Assembly (NCBI RefSeq): GCF_017583045.1
Contig: NZ_JAGFBF010000001.1
Coordinates: 124,001-188,000 of the forward strand
Source of the DNA: Leucobacter tardus
GTDB taxonomy: Bacteria > Actinomycetota > Actinomycetes > Actinomycetales > Microbacteriaceae
Direction: 5' to 3'
DNA length: 64,000 nt
The notes below the pieces were generated by a model. The model searched no databases and was not told the origin of the DNA. It saw only the letters and a program-made list of their open reading frames with translations. The stretch's first letter is position 1, and every line of letters starts with the position of its first letter. A program made the position numbers and the translations under genes. Shown piece after piece: positions 54,253 to 62,309 of this stretch.

Positions 54253-57200
54253 GTGAGCACCGTTGTCCCCACTGCCACCCACATCCGCCCGCAAGACCTC
54301 GCGGACGACGCGATCGCCCTGGTGCGCCGCTGGCTGGCGGAGGCAGCAGAAATCCCCGCCGACGCGTCGGCCGAGCGCCTCGCCGGCGTGCTGCGCGACC
54401 CGAACGGACTCGATTTCACCGTCGGGTTCGTCGACGGCGTCGTGCGCCCGGAGGACCTGAAGGCGGCGGCGAAGAAGCTGAACGAGCTGGTCCCGCTCAC
54501 GCCGAAGTTCCTGGCCGGTCCGCTCCGCGGCGCCATCGGGCTCGGCGGAGCGTTCGCCCGGCCGCTGCCGCAGGTCGTCGTGCCGATCGCCCGGAAGGTG
54601 CTGCGTCAGATGGTGAGCCACCTCATCATCGACGCCACCGACTCGAAGCTCGGCCCGGCCATCGCGAAGATCACGAAGGACGACGTCAGGCTCAACATCA
54701 ACCTGCTCGGCGAGGCGATCCTCGGCGAGCACGAGGCTGAGCGACGACTCGCCGGCACCCACCGCCTGCTGGACCGCGACGACGTCGACTACGTGTCCAT
54801 CAAGGTCTCGTCCACCGTCGCACCGCACAACCACTGGGCATTCGATGAGGCCGTCGACCACATCGAGGAACAGCTCGTGCCGCTGTTCGCGAAGGCCGCG
54901 CAGGCGAGCCCGCAGAAGTTCATCAACCTGGACATGGAGGAGTACAAGGACCTCGACCTCACGATCGCCGTCTTCACGCGCATCCTCGACCGCCCCGAGT
55001 TCCAGAAACTCGAGGCGGGCATCGTGCTGCAGGCGTACCTGCCCGACGCGCTCGGTGCGATGATCCATCTGCAGGACTGGGCGGCCGAGCGGGTCGCCGC
55101 CGGCGGCGCACCGATCAAGGTGCGGGTCGTCAAGGGCGCCAACCTGCCGATGGAGCAGGTCGACGCCGCGATCCACGGGTGGCCGGTCGCGACCTGGGGG
55201 TCGAAGCAGGACTCCGACACCAGCTACAAGGCCGTGCTCGACTTCGCGCTCGCTCCCGAACGTGTGAAGAACGTCCGTATCGGCGTCGCCGGTCACAACC
55301 TCTTCGACATCGCCCTCGCCTGGCTGCTCGCGAAGGCTCGCGGGGCGGAGAGCGGCATCGAGGTCGAGATGCTCCTCGGCATGGCCACCGGCCAGGCCGA
55401 GGCCGTGAAGCGCGAGGTCGGTTCGCTTCTCCTCTACACCCCCGTCGTGCACCCCGAAGAGTTCGACGTCGCGATCGCCTATCTCATTCGTCGTCTCGAG
55501 GAGGGTGCCAGCCAGGAGAACTTCATGTCGGCGGTCTTCGAACTGAACGACAGCACCGAACTGTTCGAGCGCGAGCGCGAGCGCTTCCTCGCCTCCCTCG
55601 AGGATCTCTCGGGCATCACCGCGGACGGCGACCGCGAGCACTACTCCGTGCCGCGGCCGAATCGCGATCAGGATCGCCGCGCGTACGACGCCGACGGCGC
55701 CGAGGCGCGCATCGCCGCCCTCACCGAGGGCGGGTACGACGCCTTCGCGAACACCCCGGACACGGACCCGGATCTGCCGGGCAACCGTGCCTGGGGACGC
55801 GAGATCGCGAACCGCATGGTCGGATCGACGCTCGGCTCCGACCTCGTCGACTCCTCGCGGATCACGGACGAGCAGGAACTCGAGGCCGCCATCACCCGCG
55901 GCATCGCGGCGGCCGACGAGTGGCAGGCGCTCTCGGCGGACGAGCGGGCGCGCATTCTGCACCGCGCCGGCGAGAAGCTCGAAGAGCGTCGCGCCGACCT
56001 GCTCGAGGTCATGGGCTCGGAGTGCGGCAAGACCCTCGACCAGGGCGACCCGGAGGTGAGCGAGGCGATCGACTTCGCGCACTACTACGCCGCGCTCGGC
56101 CAGGCCGTGACGCAGGTCGACGGTGCCACCTACCAGCCGCAGAAGCTCACCGCGGTGATCCCGCCGTGGAACTTCCCGACCGCGATTCCCGCGGGCGGCG
56201 CGCTCGCCGCGCTCGCCGCGGGCTCGTCGGTCATCTTCAAGCCGGCGTCGGCATCCGCCCGCACGGGTGCCGTCATGATCGAGGCGCTCTGGGAAGCCGG
56301 CGTTCCGCGCGACGTGCTGCAGTACGTGCAGTTCGCGGGTCGGGAGCTCGGCTCGAAGCTCGTGGCGGACGAGCGGGTCGACCGACTGATCCTGACCGGG
56401 GCGTACGAGACGGCGGTCAACTTCCGCGAGCTGCGCAAGGATCTGCCGATCCTCGCCGAGACGAGCGGTAAGAACGCCATCATCGTCACCCCCGACGCCG
56501 ATCTCGACCTTGCCGCGAAGGATGTGGCGCAATCGGCCTTCGGTCACGCGGGGCAGAAGTGCTCGGCCGCGTCGCTCGTGATCCTCGTCGGGTCCGTCGC
56601 CACGTCGAAGCGCTTCCGTCGGCAGCTCATCGACGCCGTCGAGTCGCTGAAGGTCGGCACCCCCGACCAGCTCGAAACCCAGATGGGTCCGATCATCGCG
56701 GCACCGTCGGGCAAGCTCCTGCGCGGTCTCACCACGCTCGGCGAGGGCGAATCGTGGGTTGTCCGGCCGAAGCCGGTCACGGATGGCGGACCGCTGTCAG
56801 TGGATCGCGACGGAACCCCGAAGCTCTGGACGCCCGGCGTGCGCGCCGGGGTGCGCCGCGGCTCCGAGTACCACCTCACCGAGTACTTCGGCCCGATCCT
56901 CGGGATCATGACGGCGAAGACGCTCGACGAAGCGATCGACATCGTCAACGAGATCGAGTACGGCCTCACCAGCGGGCTGCACTCCCTCGATCGCACCGAG
57001 ATCGCCCACTGGCTCGAGCGCATCGAGGCCGGCAACGCGTACGTCAACCGCGGGATCACCGGAGCTATCGTGCGCCGCCAGTCGTTCGGCGGCTGGAAGA
57101 AGTCGGCGATCGGAGCGGGCACCAAGGCCGGGGGCCCCAACTACCTGCACGGTCTGGGTGACTGGACCGACGCGCCGGTGCGCGGCGAGCTCCGAGCGCC

Positions 57201-57822
57201 GCGCCGTGCCGCGGCCCCGCTCGTGGTCGCCGCGCAACAGGCCGGCGTGAGCGGTGCCGAGCTCGAGTGGCTGCGCGCCGCAGCGAGCTCGGATGCGCAC
57301 GCGTGGGACGACGAGTTCGGCATCGCACGTGACGCGTCGCAGCTCGGACTCGAGCGGAACCTGCTGCGCTACCGTGCCGTTCCCGTCACCATCAGAATCG
57401 CCGCCGATGCGCCGCTGCACCACACGCTGCGCGCGATCGCGGCGGGGCTCGCCGCCGGAGCGACGCCGACCGTCAGCTCGCCCATCGCGTTGCCGCAACC
57501 GGTGCTCGAGGCGCTCAGCACTGCGCACGTCTCCGTCCACTTCGAGGACGAGAACGCCTGGAAGCAGCGCGTCACCCGGATGGCCGCGCAGGACGGGCCG
57601 CACGCGAGCGAGCGCATCCGCGTCGTCGCGGGCGACTCCCGCGCCGAACAGGTCGCGCAGGTGTTCCGCGCCGCGAACGGCAAGCCAGACATCGCCGTCT
57701 ACGGCGGAGAGGTCGTCTCGGCGGGTCGCGTGGAGATGCTGCCGCACCTGCACGAGCAGGCCGTCTCGATCACGGCGCACCGCTTCGGCACGCCGAGCCG
57801 CATCTCGGAGGGGGTGCTCTAG
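54253..57822 (+). CDS. putA: Bifunctional proline dehydrogenase / L-glutamate gamma-semialdehyde dehydrogenase
   Basis: 1189 residues with a GTG start after GAGAGG. It oxidises proline to pyrroline-5-carboxylate (FAD) and on to glutamate (NAD). The proline dehydrogenase barrel covers about residues 100-440 (YVSIKVSSTVAPHNHW, IKVRVVKGANLPMEQ). The aldehyde dehydrogenase domain covers about 500-985, with Glu736 in LAETSGKNAI and catalytic Cys770 in HAGQKCSAAS. A further about 200 residues form a C-terminal ALDH-superfamily-like tail. No ribbon-helix-helix DNA-binding domain at the N-terminus, so it is not a self-regulating trifunctional PutA. Confidence 0.95.
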   Translation: MSTVVPTATHIRPQDLADDAIALVRRWLAEAAEIPADASAERLAGVLRDPNGLDFTVGFVDGVVRPEDLKAAAKKLNELVPLTPKFLAGPLRGAIGLGGAFARPLPQVVVPIARKVLRQMVSHLIIDATDSKLGPAIAKITKDDVRLNINLLGEAILGEHEAERRLAGTHRLLDRDDVDYVSIKVSSTVAPHNHWAFDEAVDHIEEQLVPLFAKAAQASPQKFINLDMEEYKDLDLTIAVFTRILDRPEFQKLEAGIVLQAYLPDALGAMIHLQDWAAERVAAGGAPIKVRVVKGANLPMEQVDAAIHGWPVATWGSKQDSDTSYKAVLDFALAPERVKNVRIGVAGHNLFDIALAWLLAKARGAESGIEVEMLLGMATGQAEAVKREVGSLLLYTPVVHPEEFDVAIAYLIRRLEEGASQENFMSAVFELNDSTELFERERERFLASLEDLSGITADGDREHYSVPRPNRDQDRRAYDADGAEARIAALTEGGYDAFANTPDTDPDLPGNRAWGREIANRMVGSTLGSDLVDSSRITDEQELEAAITRGIAAADEWQALSADERARILHRAGEKLEERRADLLEVMGSECGKTLDQGDPEVSEAIDFAHYYAALGQAVTQVDGATYQPQKLTAVIPPWNFPTAIPAGGALAALAAGSSVIFKPASASARTGAVMIEALWEAGVPRDVLQYVQFAGRELGSKLVADERVDRLILTGAYETAVNFRELRKDLPILAETSGKNAIIVTPDADLDLAAKDVAQSAFGHAGQKCSAASLVILVGSVATSKRFRRQLIDAVESLKVGTPDQLETQMGPIIAAPSGKLLRGLTTLGEGESWVVRPKPVTDGGPLSVDRDGTPKLWTPGVRAGVRRGSEYHLTEYFGPILGIMTAKTLDEAIDIVNEIEYGLTSGLHSLDRTEIAHWLERIEAGNAYVNRGITGAIVRRQSFGGWKKSAIGAGTKAGGPNYLHGLGDWTDAPVRGELRAPRRAAAPLVVAAQQAGVSGAELEWLRAAASSDAHAWDDEFGIARDASQLGLERNLLRYRAVPVTIRIAADAPLHHTLRAIAAGLAAGATPTVSSPIALPQPVLEALSTAHVSVHFEDENAWKQRVTRMAAQDGPHASERIRVVAGDSRAEQVAQVFRAANGKPDIAVYGGEVVSAGRVEMLPHLHEQAVSITAHRFGTPSRISEGVL

Positions 57823-57838
57823 ACACGCACGCACACTC

Positions 57839-57868
57839 GGGAGGGGTGGCCGCAGCGCCACCCCTCCC
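57839..57868 (+). terminator. Hairpin after putA
   Basis: A perfect 12-base stem GGGAGGGGTGGC / GCCACCCCTCCC with a six-base loop, 17 bases after the putA stop. No T-tract follows. It separates putA from putP, so putP may have its own promoter in the remaining 139 bases. Confidence 0.7.
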
Positions 57869-58007
57869 GCATCACGAAACAGACTCGATTTCGATTCCCG
57901 TGGTCCGAGGAATCCGAAATCCTCGCCGTTCCTGGCACGCTAGTGGTGCCGCTCACACCTGTGGGGCACCGGACAGCACCTGACGGACCCTCAGAAAGGG
58001 GACATTG

Positions 58008-59504
58008 ATGTCCAATCAAGTCTGGCTCTTCATCGCGCTCGGAATCTATTTCGCCGCGATGCTCCTCATCGGCTACCTGGCGTACCGCCGGACGGCCAGC
58101 CACGAGGACTACATGCTCGGCGGGCGAAACCTGCCGCCGTGGGTCGCGGCGCTGAGCGCCGGAGCCTCGGACATGTCCGGCTGGCTCATCATGGGACTTC
58201 CCGGCGCCATCTACCTCGCCGGGCTGATCGAGGCGTGGATCGCCGTCGGCCTCACCCTGGGCGCGTATTTCAACTGGCTCATCGTGGCGCCGCGGCTGCG
58301 TGCGTACACGCAGGTGGCGCAGAACTCGATCACGATCCCGAGCTACTTCGAGAACCGCCTGCGCGACAAGTCTCGCCTGCTGCGGGTCGTCTCGAGCATC
58401 ATCATCCTCATCTTCTTCACGCTCTACGTCTCGTCGGGCATGGTAGCCGGCGGGGTGTTCTTCCAGAGCTCCTTCAACGGCGACTACCTCTGGGGCATGA
58501 TCATCGTCACCGTCGTCACGCTGGCGTACACCCTCTTCGGCGGGTTCCTCGGTGCGTCGCTCACCGATGTCGTGCAGGGACTCATGATGGTGATCGCACT
58601 CATCATCGTGCCGGTCGCCGCGGTCGTCGCCGTCGGTGGCGTCGGCGAGGCCGTCTCGCTCGTGCGCGAGCTCGGACCGAACCACTTCGACGTCTTCGGG
58701 GGCACTGGGCTCACCTCCGTCACCGTGATCGGCGTGCTCTCGGGTCTCGCCTGGGGCCTCGGCTACTTCGGCCAGCCGCACATCATCGTGCGCTTCATGG
58801 CGCTCCGCTCCCCGCAGGAGGCGAAGAGCGCCCGTCGCATCGGCATCTCCTGGCAGATCGTCTCGCTGACGGGTGCCGTGCTGTCGGGTCTGGTCGGAAT
58901 CGCCTACATCTCGCGCGAAGGCATCGATCTCGCCGACCCCGAGACCGTCGTCCTGTTGATGTCGCAGACGCTCCTGCACCCGCTGGTCGCCGGCCTCGTA
59001 CTCGCGGCCGTGCTCGCGGCGATCATGAGCACCTTCTCGAGCCAGCTCATCGTGTGCTCCTCGGCACTCGTCGAGGACCTCTACAAGGTGCTGAAGAAGA
59101 CGCCGCCCGCCGAGAAGACGCTCGTGCTGCTCGGTCGCCTCTGCGTGCTGGGCGTCGCACTCGTCGCCGCACTGCTCGCGGTGAACCCCAACGACTCGAT
59201 CCTGGGTCTCGTGAGCTTCGCCTGGGCAGGCTTCGGCGCCTCCTTCGGGCCGATCGTGATCCTGAGCCTGTACTGGCGCAAGCTCACGAACTGGGGTGCC
59301 CTCGCGGCGATGATCGTCGGCGCGGTCACCGTGTTCGTCTGGAGCAACCTGGAAGGCGGACTCTTCGACCTGTACGAGCTGCTGCCCGGCTTCATCCTCG
59401 CGACGCTGACCGCGGTCGTCGTGAGCCTCGCGACGTACCGTCGAGATGAGCAGATCGAGACCGAGTTCACCGAGACGGAGAGCCTGCTCGTCGTGCGCAA
59501 GTAG
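58008..59504 (+). CDS. putP: Sodium/proline symporter
   Basis: 498 residues with 13 hydrophobic segments; AGAAAGGGGA lies before ATG 58008. Solute:sodium symporter family: SAGASDMSGWLIMGLPGAIY (sodium and substrate site of helix 2) and GWxLGYFGQPHIIVRFMAL as LAWGLGYFGQPHIIVRF, both matching PutP closely. MSTFSSQLIVCSSALVEDLY continues the pattern. It imports proline with sodium, supplying PutA encoded just upstream. Confidence 0.95.
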   Translation: MSNQVWLFIALGIYFAAMLLIGYLAYRRTASHEDYMLGGRNLPPWVAALSAGASDMSGWLIMGLPGAIYLAGLIEAWIAVGLTLGAYFNWLIVAPRLRAYTQVAQNSITIPSYFENRLRDKSRLLRVVSSIIILIFFTLYVSSGMVAGGVFFQSSFNGDYLWGMIIVTVVTLAYTLFGGFLGASLTDVVQGLMMVIALIIVPVAAVVAVGGVGEAVSLVRELGPNHFDVFGGTGLTSVTVIGVLSGLAWGLGYFGQPHIIVRFMALRSPQEAKSARRIGISWQIVSLTGAVLSGLVGIAYISREGIDLADPETVVLLMSQTLLHPLVAGLVLAAVLAAIMSTFSSQLIVCSSALVEDLYKVLKKTPPAEKTLVLLGRLCVLGVALVAALLAVNPNDSILGLVSFAWAGFGASFGPIVILSLYWRKLTNWGALAAMIVGAVTVFVWSNLEGGLFDLYELLPGFILATLTAVVVSLATYRRDEQIETEFTETESLLVVRK

Positions 59505-59534
59505 CCGTCACGCCGGCGGAGACGCCGTCGACAG

Positions 59535-59578
59535 GTCGAGAGCCCGCCCGGAGCCGTGAGCCCGGGCGGGCTCTCGAC
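59535..59578. terminator. Strong bidirectional hairpin between putP and the PP2C gene
   Basis: A perfect 17-base stem (59535-59551 with 59562-59578) and a ten-base loop, lying between two convergent genes. Both arms are GC-rich, ending GTCGAGAG / CTCTCGAC. Likely terminates transcription from both sides. Confidence 0.8.
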
Positions 59579-59594
59579 GTTCCTGCGGGTCGGG

Positions 59595-60407
59595 TCAGCG
59601 GCGGGACTCGTCCCGCGTCGGATCGGAGGCGGTGTCCACCACGGACGAATCCCACGACTGCGCGGCGGTGCCGCCGGTTTCGGTCGCGGGTTCCGCGGCG
59701 AACAGCGTGTCCACCACGACGACGCTGATGTTGTCGTGACCACCCGCATCGCAGGCGCGCTGCACGAGCTCGTCGGCGACGGACTCGGGCCGGCCCCCGA
59801 CCGTCAGCGCACCGCGCAACTCCTCATCGGTGAGCTCGTTGGTGAGTCCGTCCGAGCAGATGAGGATCCGGTCCCCCGTCTGCATCGGCAGCAGCCAGGA
59901 GTCATGCCGCGAATCGCCGGCGCCGAGCGCTCGCGTGATCACGTTGCGCGGCACGTCCGCCGCGTCGGACCGCCCCGCCGCTTCGAGCTCGGCGTACAAG
60001 GAGTGGTCAGTGGTGAGCTGCGTGAACACGCCATCGCGCAGCAGATACCCGCGGGAGTCGCCCACGTTGAGCACGTACCAGCAGGGGAAGCCTTCGTGGA
60101 CGCATCGGATCACCCCGGACAGCGTGGTCCCCGCTCCGCGCGACGTCGTTCGCGAGATCTCGATGACCGCCGCGCGCGCCCGCTCGATCGCATACTCGAT
60201 CGCCGGCAGTTCGGCCGGTCGTCCGAGATGCTCGGTGAAGACCGAGATCGCTGCCTGACTCGCCAGATCGCCCGCCTCGTGCCCCCCGAGACCATCGGCG
60301 ACGAGGTAGTACGGATCCTCGGCGAGCACGGAATCCTCGTTGACGGTGCGGAGCATGCCGACGTGCGACCGGGCGGCGGCGGTGACCCGTGGTTCCTGCT
60401 CGCTCAC
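59595..60407 (-). CDS. PP2C-family serine/threonine protein phosphatase
   Basis: 270 residues with a GTG start overlapping the FHA gene stop (GTGA). Metal-dependent phosphatase motifs: RSHVGMLRTVNEDSVL, VADGLGGHEAGDLAS (metal Asp), YVLNVGDSRGYLL, ILICSDGLTNELT, and GGHDNISVVVVD. All metal-binding aspartates are present. It should remove phosphate from Ser/Thr in proteins. Encoded with an FHA protein, its likely substrate or partner, although no Ser/Thr kinase gene is in the window. Confidence 0.92.
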   Translation of the reverse strand: MSEQEPRVTAAARSHVGMLRTVNEDSVLAEDPYYLVADGLGGHEAGDLASQAAISVFTEHLGRPAELPAIEYAIERARAAVIEISRTTSRGAGTTLSGVIRCVHEGFPCWYVLNVGDSRGYLLRDGVFTQLTTDHSLYAELEAAGRSDAADVPRNVITRALGAGDSRHDSWLLPMQTGDRILICSDGLTNELTDEELRGALTVGGRPESVADELVQRACDAGGHDNISVVVVDTLFAAEPATETGGTAAQSWDSSVVDTASDPTRDESRR

Positions 60408-61900
60408 TCGGCACTGCTCTCTCGAGTCAGCACGATGCGCATCGTGCCGATGATGAGCCGTCGGGTCGCGAGCGTGGCGGTCCGGGGTGCGACATCGGCT
60501 TCGCGGCCGTCCTCGTGCACCAGCGCAACGCCGTTGGTGGAGTCAAGATCTTCGATCGTCCAACCGTCTGCGGTGCGTCGCAGGCGAGCGTGCGACTTCG
60601 ACAGGGTCCGGGTCACATCGGGAATCGTGACCGCGAGCGCCTCGTCCGACGCGGGCTTCCGTCCGATCACGATGTCATCCGCTGCGAGCGGGATCGTCGT
60701 GCCGTCTTCGAGTTCGATGACCCATCCGGTGGTGCGAGGCCGACGCGCGACGACGGTCCGTTCCAGGTCCTCGTCGAGTCCACCGAGGTCCTCGGTCTCC
60801 CCGTGCGCCCGGCCGTCCGGGGTCATGGACGCGTCCGACTGCGGTGCCGCGACCGGGGGTCGGAACCGTCGTGAGGGATCCGTGGTCTCCGTCGGCGCGG
60901 CCGGCTGCACGGACTCCGCCACCGGGTGCAGGGGCGGGACGACTTCGGCGTGCGCGGCCGCATCCGCGTCGTGCGGCGTCGTCGGCTCCGGGCCCGGCCA
61001 CGCGAACGCGCGCGGGGGCGCGGAGGGTCGCAGCGGTGCCTGCTGGGGGCTCTGCTCCTCCGAGGCGAGCCGCGCGTACTCCTGCTCGGTCGTCAGTCCG
61101 AGCCACCACTCGTCCGACCCGGCCGGTCCGCTCCGTGCGCGTGCCGCCCGGCGGTCCGCTTCCGGGCGCAGGGAGTCGGGGGCGACGGGCAGATCCCCGT
61201 GCCCGAGCTGCCGCCAGGGCTCGTCCTCGGCGCCGCTCGCCCCGGCATCGTCGGCCGGCGCACCGGTCGCCCGGGTATTCGAAGCGGCCGCAGGCGCAGC
61301 GCCCGGATCGGCGTGCCCGAAGTACGCGGGAGCGACCGAAGGCGGCGTACTCTGCTGGGACCGGTACGGTTGCGGCACGGCATCGGGGTGTCCCTGCGGC
61401 TGCGGCTGCGGCAGCGCCGGGAGCCCAGTCTGAGCTGCACTCGGCGGCGCGGTCGCCCCGCCCCCGGCGCGCGCGTAGGTGGGTGCGACCGGTGCAGGGG
61501 CTGCGGGGGCCGACTGCGGCACCACCGGCTGCGTGAGCGGCGCGTCCGCGCTCAGCTCCGCGGCGAGCAGCGTCGCCCAGAGCGGCGGAAGGAACGCCCC
61601 GAGCACCGTGTATTCCGCCCCGACACCTGCGGCCCGGTTCACGCGGTGCATGGCGATGATGGAGCAGACGTACGGAACGATCGCGAGCACCGGCACGACG
61701 AGGAGGACGGCGAGCCATCCCGGCAGACCGGCGCGGTCGATCAGGCGCCACTGGTTCCAGATGGGGATCCACCCCGCCGATGCCGGGAGTCCGATGCGCG
61801 GAAAGAGCCGCGCGAGCGCCCACAGATACCAGACCAGCAGGGCGATCCCGACAAGGGACCAGATGGTCAGGATCGGCGCGAGCACCCCGGTGAGGTTCAC
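60404..61900 (-). CDS. FHA domain membrane protein with long disordered linker
   Basis: 498 residues with a GTG start at 61900 (GGAG about eight bases upstream). The N-terminus has three or four membrane helices of DUF5684 type (LARLFPRIGLPASAGWIPIW). Residues about 135-385 are a Pro/Ala/Gln-rich disordered linker. The C-terminal FHA domain (about 395-490) holds DIVIGRKPAS, TLSKSHARLRR and IEDLDSTNGVAL, the phosphothreonine-binding residues. It probably docks a phosphorylated protein at the membrane, with the coupled PP2C enzyme reversing the mark. Confidence 0.88.
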   Translation of the reverse strand: MNLTGVLAPILTIWSLVGIALLVWYLWALARLFPRIGLPASAGWIPIWNQWRLIDRAGLPGWLAVLLVVPVLAIVPYVCSIIAMHRVNRAAGVGAEYTVLGAFLPPLWATLLAAELSADAPLTQPVVPQSAPAAPAPVAPTYARAGGGATAPPSAAQTGLPALPQPQPQGHPDAVPQPYRSQQSTPPSVAPAYFGHADPGAAPAAASNTRATGAPADDAGASGAEDEPWRQLGHGDLPVAPDSLRPEADRRAARARSGPAGSDEWWLGLTTEQEYARLASEEQSPQQAPLRPSAPPRAFAWPGPEPTTPHDADAAAHAEVVPPLHPVAESVQPAAPTETTDPSRRFRPPVAAPQSDASMTPDGRAHGETEDLGGLDEDLERTVVARRPRTTGWVIELEDGTTIPLAADDIVIGRKPASDEALAVTIPDVTRTLSKSHARLRRTADGWTIEDLDSTNGVALVHEDGREADVAPRTATLATRRLIIGTMRIVLTRESSAE

Positions 61901-62051
61901 CGCGTCACTCCACGGGTCCCGGGTGGGCGCGCGCGATCGATCGCCGGTGACGTCGCACACGACTCATCACGGCATCGGCTCCTCACGGGCTGGGGTACAT
62001 CACGAAACCATTACGCTGCCATCTTAGCGTGTCATTCGCGACCGGCGCGCA

Positions 62052-62309
62052 TCAGCCGAACGCGAGCGTTCCGACGGTCCAAAGACCGGCGATCGAGACG
62101 GCGAGCACGCACACGCCCCCGCCGAGCGCGATCACGCGGTACCGCGCTCGGAGGCGTCGCAGGGTCGGACGCGCGGGCCGAACGACGGAGACCTGGTGCG
62201 ACGCGAACGCGTCCGGTGCCGGCGGTGGCCCGATGCGCGCGATCCCCTCGGAGGATCCGAGCCGACGGGTATCGACCTGCGGCGAGCGCGGTCCGTAGAC
62301 GGGTTTCAT
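62052..62309 (-). CDS. Small membrane protein, hypothetical
   Basis: 85 residues from ATG 62309, which overlaps the stop of the transglutaminase-like gene by four bases. A basic N-terminal half (SVVRPARPTLRRLRARYR) leads to one membrane helix (VIALGGGVCVLAVSIAGLW). No family recognised. The tight coupling to both neighbours marks it as a real gene of the envelope-signalling cluster. A 151-base spacer follows before the FHA gene. Confidence 0.7.
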   Translation of the reverse strand: MKPVYGPRSPQVDTRRLGSSEGIARIGPPPAPDAFASHQVSVVRPARPTLRRLRARYRVIALGGGVCVLAVSIAGLWTVGTLAFG